Below, in pieces: positions 8,741 through 17,900 of a stretch of DNA of 64,000 nucleotides. A model generated the notes under the pieces. It did no database searches and was not told the origin of the DNA. It saw only the letters and a program-made list of their open reading frames with translations. The stretch's first letter is position 1. Each line of letters opens with the position of its first letter. The DNA is taken from contig DASZTW010000020.1 in NCBI GenBank assembly GCA_035547835.1, forward strand, positions 62,001 to 126,000, in the 5' to 3' direction. The position numbers were made by a program, and so were the translations under genes. The stretch comes from Acidimicrobiales bacterium (GTDB lineage: Bacteria; Actinomycetota; Acidimicrobiia; Acidimicrobiales; Iamiaceae).

Positions 8741-9415
8741 ATGTCGGAGGGCAGGACATTCAGCTACACCGATGCGGTTGAGTGGGCGGCGACGTTGCCG
8801 CCGGTCGCCGAGCATGCGATCCGGTGGTACGAGTCGAGTTGGGCCGACCGGATCGTCGCGTTGAAGGACGAGCTCGCCGTGCTCGCGACGCGCTGCGTCC
8901 CGGATGCGAAGAAGCCAACGGCGCTGAACGTGTCGCGCCAAGTCGTCTTCAACGTCTTCGCGGATCCGGCGACGTCGGCGCGCGAGCGCTTCACCGCCGC
9001 GATGGTCTGGGGCTACGGCACCGTCGGTCGCGGCCCCGCACGCGTCGCGAACATCATCGGGCGCTCCGGCAACACTCTCGACGCGCGGCTCGAGCAGGTG
9101 ATCGACGCAGCCTCAAGCGATCCCGGCACCGCGTGGGACACCGCACTCCGCGACGCGAAGATCGCGTATCTCGGACCGTCGTTCGCGACGAAGGTGCTGT
9201 ACTTCGCCGCGTTCGCCGGCGGAGTGCCCGACCGGCCCGCGCCGCTCATCGCCGACGTCGTCGTCGCGCACGCCCTCCGGCTTCGGCGCTTCGGACGCGA
9301 CAGCTACGTCCAGTACTGCACCGACGCTGCACGAGCCGCCAAAGCCTTGTCGGGTGTGCGACGACGCGCCGACCAGATCGAGTTCGCGCTCTTCGAGACC
9401 GGCAAAACACGCTGA
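8741..9415 (+). CDS. Putative OGG-fold DNA glycosylase-like protein
   Basis: A 224-aa protein starting at ATG 8741. The core has an HhH-glycosylase-like layout: helices with TAMVWGYGTVGRGPARVANI, then LRDAKIAYLGPSFATKVLYF and PAPLIADVVVAHALR. It resembles the 8-oxoguanine glycosylase OGG-fold family of small bacterial proteins, where GPSF(A/F)TK and an Asp after a proline-rich turn are conserved. If active it would excise damaged bases. It is divergent from the broken gene before it and convergent with the fragments before DISARM. Confidence 0.5.
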   Translation: MSEGRTFSYTDAVEWAATLPPVAEHAIRWYESSWADRIVALKDELAVLATRCVPDAKKPTALNVSRQVVFNVFADPATSARERFTAAMVWGYGTVGRGPARVANIIGRSGNTLDARLEQVIDAASSDPGTAWDTALRDAKIAYLGPSFATKVLYFAAFAGGVPDRPAPLIADVVVAHALRLRRFGRDSYVQYCTDAARAAKALSGVRRRADQIEFALFETGKTR

Positions 9416-9443
9416 ACGCGCACCCGAGAGGTCACGCTCCGGC

Positions 9444-9677
9444 CTAGCGGTCCACAACGCGGCCCCACTCGTCAAGCTCGACGTGGAGCCCACAGCATCG
9501 AACTCGCGTGGCGAGGTCGAGCTCGACGCGCAATGTAGCGACCCGCTCATCCCGCGACGCCTGCACGTGGGCCTGCTCCGCGCGGCCGAGGGCGTCGTAG
9601 CTGTCTGCGGCGGTCGGCTTCGCTCGTCGCTCACGACATCGACGGTACGCCCTTGATGTGGCGCTGTGAACCGCCGC
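9444..9677 (-). pseudogene. Coding-like fragment without a start codon
   Basis: An open frame of 77 codons encodes a natural-looking amphipathic sequence (PTAADSYDALGRAEQAHVQ, then DERVATLRVELDLATRVRCC and ELDEWGRVVDR at the end). No ATG or GTG precedes the good part before an in-frame stop. It is probably the end of a gene whose 5' part was lost. No family is recognised. The rest of 9678-9902 shows nothing else. Confidence 0.25.
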
Positions 9678-9902
9678 TCATCCGAGGTCGTCGCCGGTGG
9701 CGATGACGCTGCTGCTGATGAGGTAATGTCGCCGACGCGGACGGCGTCTTTGCCGCTTTGACCTGGATACGACGGACTCGTCATCGAGACTCGGTTGCAC
9801 CTGACGAGTGCCAGTGACGAGTGCCAGCAACGACCCTAGACAATCGATGAGCGACACACGTCCGCGGTTCGGCTCCCACTTCAGTGCCCTGGTCGCGAGA
9901 CG

Positions 9903-10019
9903 CTATGCGCTGTAAAGGTCAAAGCGGTCCTCGATAAGGTCACCCTTGTAGCTGCGCGCTCGTACCTCGCGGTAGATGTGCAAGTCGGTGGCCCGCACCC
10001 GAGAAAGCCGACAAGTCAT
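9903..10019 (-). CDS. Small hypothetical ORF (38 aa)
   Basis: ATG 10019 is preceded by GAGGG about ten bases away. The peptide ends ATDLHIYREVRARSYKGDL followed by IEDRFDLYSA, which looks protein-like. It is divergent from the small gene at 10055. No family is recognised, and the length makes the call weak. Confidence 0.25.
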   Translation of the reverse strand: MTCRLSRVRATDLHIYREVRARSYKGDLIEDRFDLYSA

Positions 10020-10054
10020 AACCCGGTACCCTCGGACGGTAGAGGGAGAGCCTC

Positions 10055-10228
10055 GTGGAACAAGCGTCTGAGAACAACAACGCCGCACTGGACGCCGCCA
10101 TCTCTCAGGCCGCGCAAGAGACCAACTTCGCCGAGGCGCTCTTGGCTTCCGGCCACTCGGTCGTCGTGATGGACGACAAGGGCCGCATGGTCTGGCGCCA
10201 CCCGGACGGGTCCACGACGATGCAGTGA
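10055..10228 (+). CDS. Small hypothetical protein (57 aa) at the DISARM border
   Basis: GTG 10055 lies four bases after AGAGGGAGAG, a strong ribosome binding site. The peptide has an alanine/asparagine-rich helix (VEQASENNNAALDAAISQAA) and a beta-like end (GHSVVVMDDKGRMVWRHPDG). It is convergent with the methyltransferase gene and followed by a hairpin. No family is recognised. Its position and good start make it a candidate accessory gene of the defence locus. Confidence 0.6.
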   Translation: MEQASENNNAALDAAISQAAQETNFAEALLASGHSVVVMDDKGRMVWRHPDGSTTMQ

Positions 10229-10243
10229 GTCCTCGCAGGACTC
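10227..10243. terminator. Short hairpin between convergent genes
   Basis: GAGTCCT-CGC-AGGACTC is a perfect 7-base-pair stem with a 3-base loop, beginning at the stop codon of the 57-aa gene and lying 24 bases before the end of the convergent methyltransferase gene. There is no T-run, so it may be a weak or factor-assisted terminator for either strand. Confidence 0.4.
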
Positions 10244-10266
10244 TGTCGCAGGGCGACGACCGATGG

Positions 10267-12177
10267 TCAGCCGTTCGCCGAAAGGAATCGCGCTTCGCGC
10301 AAGCGCTTGACGAACTCGTCTTCCCAACCTTCCGGGAGGTCGCCGATCCGAAGTGCGGCGTCACCGATCTGTCGGCAGTACTGCCCTTCGTCCCCCTTGG
10401 GCACCGAACGCGCACGGTGCTGTTGTTTCGGTTTCACTGATGTGACAACGAGGTCGAGCAGAACGTCGAGGTTGCACGAACGTCGTCCGGCTTTGGCGTA
10501 GTCGTCGGCGTTCTCCGAGACGACGACCTCATAGCCGAGCGCGTGGAAGCCAGCGGCCTGCAGCGCGCCAAAGAGGGCAACCCATGCGATCGGCGCGCGG
10601 TTTGCGTACGACAAGATGAGGTGGCCATTTGGCTTCAGCGCTCGGCTCACCTCGGAGAACACAGCTTCAAGTTGCGCGCGGTAGATCTTCGTGGTCTCGT
10701 CTGCCGCGCCGCGCGCAACGATGACATCGCCATCGATGCTTCCGAGCGGAAGGTCCGCCCACGCGCGGAAGATGTTCGAAAGCTCGCCGTAGTGCACGTC
10801 ATCGTGGTAGGGCGGATCCGTGACAACGAAATCGAGGCTCGCGTCGGGAACGACTAGCCGCGCGCTTGACCCTTCGACAACGCGAAGGTCGAGATCGGCC
10901 GGAAGCCGTCCGCGACGGCGACCGACCGGTACGGGTCCGTCGACATGCAGCGTCCGTCCGATGTGTTCGTCGAGCCAGAGCGATGCCTTCGCCGTGGCGC
11001 GCACCCGGCGGACGATTGTGCCGCGCCCGGAGTCTCCTGCGCCCCAAACATTCGGCTCCACGGCGAGCGTCGTCGCGTTGAACCGGTGATTCGCGATGGT
11101 CTCGTACACCTTCAAATAGCGCGGGTCCCATCGCGCGGCACGGCCCGCGATCTCGGTCGCACCGATGACTACGGCAATAAGCGCGTTCCTCGTCCGATCG
11201 TCGAGCTCGAGATCATCGATACGGTCGAGCAGCGTCTCGAGGACGACGCGCTGGCGGCTTGGATACAGGTCATGCCATGAGCTGAACCCCATGCTCGTCA
11301 GCCGATTCGTCTCGGGGCCACGCTCGATGGTGCCGAGATCTCGCTTCGGTCGCCAGCGCTTGTCGCTCGCTTGGGCACGCTCTACCGCCGTGGGTACATC
11401 AATTTCGCGAGCACCTTGCGCAACGCGCTCAGCCAGGATCGGTGACCACGAGAGCCGTGCGCCGATTTCCGAGATCGGTCCGCAATGGCCGCACGACGTG
11501 CATGTGTACTCACGACCGTTGAGGTAGCGCTCGTCGGGGTCGACGTGACGCGCGCACGTTCTGCACCGGGTCCGTCGGCTCGCGTCGGCGTGGTGCATGT
11601 GCCCCGCGCGGCACGCAACAAACCCGTTCTGGCCGCCGCAGTCCACGCGCGTGTCGAGAGACACGAGCGCGCCCGGGAACAGCCGAACGACGCGGCGGCA
11701 CTTCCGGCATGGAGCCTGCGCGAGCCAGAACGTGTGTGCAATCTCGGCCGGCGTCCCGTCCCGCAACGAAGTGGCGTAGGCATCGCGGAGCAGACACGCC
11801 GCCGCGTCGCGCAGCTCACCACTCGCGCTCTCGAGATCGGCGGGATCTGGCAGCGACGTCATGGTCGTGAGCCCGCGCACGGCCCACGGGTTCACATCCT
11901 GGGCGTACACCTTGTGTCCGCGAAGGAGTGCAGCGAGGCCAATGACCCCGCCACCGGCGAAAGGATCTGCGATCGTAAGCGAACCGGGTCGATCCCGCGC
12001 GATCGCGTCGATGATCGCGCCCGTCACGGTCTCGCTTCGGCGCGCCCACCATCGGTACACGCTGATGGGTGGTAAGTGGTTCTGTCGGCTGCGAAGCTCG
12101 GCGCGGGTCGCGTCCCGAAGCGCAGGCGCGTCGAGGTGACGTAGAGGGCTCGACCCGGGAGTGGCGCGCGTGGTCAT
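10267..12177 (-). CDS. DISARM-type DNA methyltransferase (DPPY, N6A/N4C)
   Basis: A 636-aa SAM-dependent DNA methyltransferase. Residues about 38-47 (ISVYRWWARR) and the SAM loop DPFAGGGVIGL (71-81) open the protein. A cysteine-rich insert with pairs at about 157/160, 205/208 and 226/229 looks like zinc ribbons. The catalytic motif DPPY is at 454-457 and the C-terminal strand region LKPNGHLILSYAN follows. DPPY marks amino-methylation of adenine or cytosine, like the DrmMI enzyme of class 1 DISARM, which labels host DNA as self. ATG 12177 was chosen; GTG 12366, overlapping the drmC stop, gives a low-complexity 63-residue extension. Confidence 0.8.
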   Translation of the reverse strand: MTTRATPGSSPLRHLDAPALRDATRAELRSRQNHLPPISVYRWWARRSETVTGAIIDAIARDRPGSLTIADPFAGGGVIGLAALLRGHKVYAQDVNPWAVRGLTTMTSLPDPADLESASGELRDAAACLLRDAYATSLRDGTPAEIAHTFWLAQAPCRKCRRVVRLFPGALVSLDTRVDCGGQNGFVACRAGHMHHADASRRTRCRTCARHVDPDERYLNGREYTCTSCGHCGPISEIGARLSWSPILAERVAQGAREIDVPTAVERAQASDKRWRPKRDLGTIERGPETNRLTSMGFSSWHDLYPSRQRVVLETLLDRIDDLELDDRTRNALIAVVIGATEIAGRAARWDPRYLKVYETIANHRFNATTLAVEPNVWGAGDSGRGTIVRRVRATAKASLWLDEHIGRTLHVDGPVPVGRRRGRLPADLDLRVVEGSSARLVVPDASLDFVVTDPPYHDDVHYGELSNIFRAWADLPLGSIDGDVIVARGAADETTKIYRAQLEAVFSEVSRALKPNGHLILSYANRAPIAWVALFGALQAAGFHALGYEVVVSENADDYAKAGRRSCNLDVLLDLVVTSVKPKQQHRARSVPKGDEGQYCRQIGDAALRIGDLPEGWEDEFVKRLREARFLSANG

Positions 12178-12362
12178 GAGGAAGAAGGTGCCTGTTCCGT
12201 CCGCCAGTTCACTCGTCTCGGTGCACCATGATGGCGTGGACGTTCCCCACACCCGCGGCATGCTCCGGAAATCGCTGTCGGGCGGCGGTTCGTGGCCGTG
12301 CGCCGGGGCAGCTCGCTGGTCCGACGGGCCCGCGGCTTGACCAGACGCATCCGCCCCGCGTC

Positions 12363-13232
12363 TCACATCTCGGCACGGGGTGAGTCGTCGAAGAGCCCTG
12401 CGGCATCAAGCTCGTCGAGGAACTGCACGAAGCGCTGGCTCTGGCCGGCCGTGAGTTCAACGCCTGCTTCGATGTGGCCGTGCAAGCCCCACGACGTGAG
12501 GTTCGCGGTGCCGAGGTAGCCGTGCACGTTGTCGCGGATGACGAACTTGGCGTGCAACATGGTTGGCCGCGCGCCGACGAACCATCGGACCCGTACCGGC
12601 CCGGCAGATCGGAGCGTCGCAAGCCGTTCTTGCAGGGGCGCGAGGTAGTCGCGCTCCGGTGTGTTCACGTAGACGGTGGTTGCGATTCCGCGCACTTGCA
12701 CCGCTGGCAGGAGCACGTCATCAAGGAGTTCGAAGCCTGCTTCGTTCCAGAACGCGCCGCCTATCGCGAGACTGGTAGTCGCCTGTCGGATGACGTCGAG
12801 GACGAACCCGTCGAGACGCTCGCGGTCAGCGAGCGGGACGGTGCCCGGCGGCGCGGAGAGCACAAGACGTGCATCGGGAAGCAGTCTCGGCGATGGCATC
12901 GTGCCGTTGGCGAGGATCTCGCACACGACAACGAGCTCCGCTACGCGCCCGGCGGCAGGAACGCCAGACTCGGTCATGACGCCGGCGCCAATGAGCTCTG
13001 CGCGTGCGGCGAGGCGGCGGTCGTCGTGCCCGCGAAGGAGAACGTGCGGGTCCCCTCCGAGGAGCTCGAGTGCGAGGCGCGTCGCGCCGTGGCGGCTGCC
13101 AGCGATCTCAGCGAGCAGTTCAGCGACTGGGACGAGGCCGACGAGGCCGTTCACGGCACCGGCTGTTGCTGCGTCCACAGCCAGAAGCGGCGGAGGAGTC
13201 GTCGGTCGAGATCGGCGTTCCAGGTGCGACAT
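12363..13232 (-). CDS. drmC: DrmC-like phospholipase D-family nuclease
   Basis: A 289-aa protein with one PLD (HKD) active site near the C-terminus: His227, Lys229, Asp234 and Asn244 in HAKFVIRDNVHGYLGTANLT. The N-terminal half is helical (VNGLVGLVPVAELLAEIAG). Single-HKD proteins act as dimers, usually as nucleases. DrmC is one of the three core DISARM genes, and in described systems is the least essential. The start ATG 13232 lies 82 bases inside drmB; GTG 13178 is an alternative with a 28-base overlap. Confidence 0.8.
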   Translation of the reverse strand: MSHLERRSRPTTPPPLLAVDAATAGAVNGLVGLVPVAELLAEIAGSRHGATRLALELLGGDPHVLLRGHDDRRLAARAELIGAGVMTESGVPAAGRVAELVVVCEILANGTMPSPRLLPDARLVLSAPPGTVPLADRERLDGFVLDVIRQATTSLAIGGAFWNEAGFELLDDVLLPAVQVRGIATTVYVNTPERDYLAPLQERLATLRSAGPVRVRWFVGARPTMLHAKFVIRDNVHGYLGTANLTSWGLHGHIEAGVELTAGQSQRFVQFLDELDAAGLFDDSPRAEM

Positions 13233-14965
13233 CCGAATGAGAGGTGCAGGCACCGGTCGCACGCGGCGTGAGGTCGTTGTGACGATACGTGTGAGCACAT
13301 GGGATCGTTGTCGCAGTGGTTCACGTTGTCGGCTGCACTGAGTAACCAGGGCGCGAGCCGCCTGCGCAGCACAGTGTCGAACGCGCCGAGCGTGAAGTCG
13401 TTGTACGACGCGACATAGATCGCGGTCGTCATCGCATCGGTGACGATCCATTCGGCGAGGCTGGCCTCGCCGAAGCCAGTCTGGCCGTCGTCGAGCGCGC
13501 GCAACAACGCGTGAGATGCGGAGTGAACGAGTCGCCGCGTCTTGCCCGCGGCGTTGTCGCCTCCGATTGCCGGATCGCCGGCCAGGAGTTGCGCGACCGC
13601 GAGCTTCGCATCCCGGCTCGAAGCCGGGACCGGTCCCGCGGCGTCACCCTCGTGCACCAGGAATCCGAGGACAGCACGAGCATCGAACGTCACGAGGAGT
13701 GCCTCGGTGTCCGCCGGTACGGCGAAGATTGGCGTCTTGCCGTTGTAGCGACGTGGTTGGGCATAGCTGCGGAGGTTGGAGTTGCCGGGCGTCCGATCGC
13801 ATCGGCTGTAGCCGTAGCTCGCGACGACGATCGGGAATCGCTGCGTCATCGAGATGTCCTCGATGCCGAGCAGCGCCATCGTTCGCGCGGTGTGGTCCGC
13901 GATCGTTCGTGCGGGACCCGTCGCGCCATCGCGTAGTTCCACGAAGCTCTTGCGGTCGTCGATGATGTTGCGGTCGAAGAGGCCGGCGCGTTCGACCATC
14001 GAGCGTTGCCCCGCAACTGCGATGACATCGGGATGGACGGATCCGGCAATGGCGGCGACACCACTGGTTGCCGGGCCCTGGAGGGCGCGTACGTTCGCGA
14101 TGACCGACTCGTCGACGCCACTGGCGCGCAGCGCCTGCTCCTGTGTCGCCCACTCGGCAGCGGTCATGCGCTGGCCGCCACCTGGTCGCTCGAGTTCTGT
14201 GAGTGACACGGCGAGCTCGGTCTGATCGCCAAGCCATGAGGCGAGCGCGGCGAGACCACGCTCGGAATGCCGCTGCAAGTTGTCGTAGGTCTGTCCCGAG
14301 ATGTTGATGATCGTGAGCGTCTGCGGCAGCCAAACGCGCTGGTCGCGCGCGGTGTAACCCTGCCGGTACGGCTGACCGCCACCCCGTGCGTAGCGCCCGC
14401 AGTCGCACGGTGTGAATCGTGTGCTGATCGCTGCGCCACATTGCCGACAGCGCCACGACGAGGACCGGAACGACCCGAGGTCCTCAAGGTACATGTGGTC
14501 GGGGATGCCGCAGTTCGGGCACCGCTGTGTGTGCAGCGGTTGCATCGTCCCACAGTTGTGGGCGGTGAGGTACCGCAGCTGCCGCATCTTCGAGTTGCAG
14601 TGCGGGCACCTGACCTTGCCGGTCGCGTTGGTGTCGGTAAGTAGCTGATCCTGCTGGAACCATCGCTTTACGCGACGGCAACTTGGATTCGCACATTCGA
14701 ACGTCAACGGGTACACGTCCCATGACACCTCTTCGGGTTCGATGATGGTGTACTCGTCGGGATTGGAGCGTGGATCGGGAATCCCGATCTGGTCCGGCAG
14801 CCACTTGTCGAGTTCGACGGCAAGCTCTTCGAGGAGAACGGTGCGGTTCAGGTCACCGACACGCGGGCCCGTGATGTGATGCACCTGTGCGATGAACCCG
14901 TCCTCGTGCGGAAAGACCGCGCCGGGGAGGTAGCGGTACAGCACCTGGGTGGTCGAACGCTTCAT
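13151..14965 (-). CDS. drmB: DrmB, DUF1998 protein of DISARM
   Basis: A 604-aa protein with several zinc ribbons: C91/C96 with C120/C123, C149/C152, and C173/C176 with C187/C189. The C-terminal DUF1998 domain has LVHSASHALLRAL and ends with CDRCLHLSFGC. DrmB binds the DrmA helicase and the complex engages incoming DNA, preferably with a 5' overhang, in described systems. The gene starts 12 bases after the drmA stop and overlaps drmC at its end. Length and motif order match the family. Confidence 0.85.
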   Translation of the reverse strand: MKRSTTQVLYRYLPGAVFPHEDGFIAQVHHITGPRVGDLNRTVLLEELAVELDKWLPDQIGIPDPRSNPDEYTIIEPEEVSWDVYPLTFECANPSCRRVKRWFQQDQLLTDTNATGKVRCPHCNSKMRQLRYLTAHNCGTMQPLHTQRCPNCGIPDHMYLEDLGSFRSSSWRCRQCGAAISTRFTPCDCGRYARGGGQPYRQGYTARDQRVWLPQTLTIINISGQTYDNLQRHSERGLAALASWLGDQTELAVSLTELERPGGGQRMTAAEWATQEQALRASGVDESVIANVRALQGPATSGVAAIAGSVHPDVIAVAGQRSMVERAGLFDRNIIDDRKSFVELRDGATGPARTIADHTARTMALLGIEDISMTQRFPIVVASYGYSRCDRTPGNSNLRSYAQPRRYNGKTPIFAVPADTEALLVTFDARAVLGFLVHEGDAAGPVPASSRDAKLAVAQLLAGDPAIGGDNAAGKTRRLVHSASHALLRALDDGQTGFGEASLAEWIVTDAMTTAIYVASYNDFTLGAFDTVLRRRLAPWLLSAADNVNHCDNDPMCSHVSSQRPHAACDRCLHLSFGCRTWNADLDRRLLRRFWLWTQQQPVP

Positions 14966-14977
14966 GGTCGTCTCCTG

Positions 14978-17900
14978 TCACCCGTGTAGGCGAGCGATGA
15001 TCTGGCCGGCACGGCTTCCGCCGGAAAACTCGACGGGCGGATTGACGTCGCGCAGGCTCGTCATTGCCGGGGTCGTGAACAGGTCCGTAAGCCATTCGGC
15101 CTGCCATTGCTGCATGCGTTGCCGTTCGACGTTCTCCCACCGGTCGAGCGCGTCGTCGACGAGCTTCTGTTCGTCGACGACCATCGCGGGGTCCTGAACC
15201 GGACATCGGTACGCGCGCTCGATGCGCGCTCGTAGGTGCGGAATGAGAGCCGCGGCGTTGGCGTTCCACCACGGCCGGAACTTGCGCGTCGTTGATATCT
15301 CGTCGATGCTCGGCCAGTTCGGGTTGCGGGTCTCGTCCCACAACAGTGCGCTGACGATGCCCGGAAGCGTGCGTTCAACCGCGCGTGTCGCGAAACGGTT
15401 TACCGGAACGGGCGCGACCATCCGCTCGAGTGCGGCGTGCGTTGTCGCGAAGCTCTGGTACATCGAGGTCTCGCGACGGTTCGCTCGGTCGAACACCGAC
15501 ACGACGAGCCCAACATGGGTGCGACCTGCCCGTGCGGTCACCTGGATGTAATCGGCGTAGGTCGGCGGCATGCCGGCGAGGACTTCGAAGTTCAGCCGAT
15601 CTAGGTCGACGCCGTGCGAGATGACGGACGTTCCGACGAGCGCGCGGATGCGTTGTGCACGCGCTGTCGCGGATGTGTCTGCTTGGATCGCGGCGACGGC
15701 GGCGGCGAGTTCTCCGAGTGACGTGTCGCCGATGAGGTATTCGCTGCGTACGGGGTCGGATCCTTGGTTGATCAGCTTCTCCGACAGCCGGTGGATGTCG
15801 TCGTGCACGACGACACCGTGCGCCTTGCTGTTGACGAAGGCGAGGGCGAGTTCGTAGTCGAAGAGCATCGCCCTCGCCTCGGTCGGCGACGCGGTGAATC
15901 CTTCGGCGGCGAGCGCCGCGATCAGCGGCGTCGGGTCGTCGGTGAGGCAGTGCACGTCCTCAACGAGCTGGGCGGTGATCGACGCGGCCAGGTCGACCTT
16001 GACAGTGCCGCCACCCGCCGGAAGTACGCCGAGGTAGATGCGACGAATGTCGTCGACGACCTCGGTGTAGAACGACTTGCGGAGCGTGGGGCCACCGACA
16101 GGGAACATGCGCGGCTTGCGCCCGTACACCTGTGAAAGCTGGTCCTCGTATTGCTCGATGGTCGCGGTTGCGGCGATCACCTTCGATGGTTCGTTGCCCA
16201 CTCCGGCGGCGAGCTCCGCGACGAGCGTGTGGTAGTGGCCTGCGAATACGCCGAGCTCTTCGCGCACGAGGTGCAACTCGTCTTGGATCCACAGTGCGGG
16301 GGTCGGGTCGTAGAAGCCCGAGGGAGACGTGTGCGTGCTCGGGTCAACTGCACAGCCCTTTGCTATGCAGGCCTTGTGCGTATACCAACCGTGCTGAGGA
16401 CAGCGCCGACGGGGCCCGTGGTTGATAGCGGTAAGCTGCCCGTTGCGTGCGAACGCCGTGATCTTGTCGACGGTGGACACGATGACGGCCGGTTGGTATC
16501 GCGTGACTTCCTCGTCGCTCGAGTGGATCGCGAGCACGTGCCCGCACGTTCGGCACACGTGGAGAAGTCGCTGGTCTGCGAGATCGACGTCGAGGCCAAC
16601 ACTGTCGCCTTGGCCGCATGACGGGCATGCGCCGACGAGCCGGCGTTCGTCGCGTTCGGCCTGCGACCGCTTGGCGAACTCATCGATCCCGTCCCACCAG
16701 CTGTTCGGATCGTTGTAGCCGAGACGGTTCGGCGTGTTGCCCGATCCGACGAAGTAACCGAGCACGAATGGGTCTCCAGGAAGACTTCCCGCGGCCCGGA
16801 CCGCTTCCGCATGATGGAGGATCTCGTTGATGCGTGCGAGTTGCTGAACGGAGAGCATGCGCAGCGGGAACAACAGCCAAGCCGTCGTTCCGCGCTCTTT
16901 GTCCCGCAGCCGGTCGAAGAAGAGCGCGACGGCGATGAGTCCGAGGTACGCCTCGGTTTTCCCGCCGCCGGTCGGGAACCACAGGACGTCGACCGAGTCG
17001 ATCTCGTTGCGCAGACGCGTATCGGTGCGGCTTTCGCGAGCGGCGAGCGCTCCGAGTTCGGAGACGATGAAGACGAGCTGGAACAGGCGCCAGGCACCGG
17101 TCGGACCCTTTGCCGCCGCGAAGGCGCGGTTCGCGAAGATGAAGGCACGGTCGAGGCGTACGTCGCTGCGCAGGAGGTCGCACCCGAGCTCGTACCGCTC
17201 GACTTCTGCTTCGAACTGCTTGCGCAGCTCCTCGAGCTGGTCGTGCTCATGTCCGGGGTTGGGTGCCGCGCTGAAGTCCCAGGTGCGCAGGAATGAACGC
17301 ATGGCCGACCCGATCGCCGCCAGCGCGCTCTGGTATCCGGCCTCAAGCGTCGCGAAGCGCAGATCGATGCCGTGGTCGCTTGACTCGGCAACGTGCTGCG
17401 CGTGCAGCGGCAAGGTCTCGGCGACGATCGTTTTCGGCGTGTCGCCAGGCATCGCAACGCAACCCCGGCCGCGCCCAACGACGGTCGCAACGTCGGCGTA
17501 ACGGACATCGTCCTTCGCGAAGCCGAGCCGCTGCGGGACGACGACACCTGCGCCGGCGACGGTGACGCTCATGCGCGTGTCGTAGACCGCGAGGTCTTGC
17601 AGCGCACGCTCTGTGAGCACGCGTGCGTTGGTAATCGAGACTGACACGGCGATGTCACCGTTCGGCGTCGGCGCGGTGGTGACCGTGAGCTGCGGCTGCG
17701 GCCACAGCGGGTTCCAGCTCGTGTCCCGCCGCCCGTTGAGGGCCTGCCGATAGTCGGCTTGGGTGCCGAGCGCGGCCGCGACGGGCAGCGTCTGGTTGTT
17801 CGTCAGCTTCCACAACGCGTCGGGGTTCGTGTAGTGCGCCGTGACGGCTGATCTCGTGTCCGCTTCGAGTGGGTCGCCGCCGGGAATCGCGTCACTTGTC

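Noticed and set aside
9801-9826. Direct repeat GACGAGTGCCAGT twice in tandem
   Set aside because: Only two short copies, no unique spacers, so not a CRISPR array or att site that I can support.
13151-14965. DrmB as a stand-alone MrfB/DUF1998 repair protein
   Set aside because: The gene is in a DISARM order with a helicase and PLD nuclease, and the zinc-ribbon layout fits DrmB.
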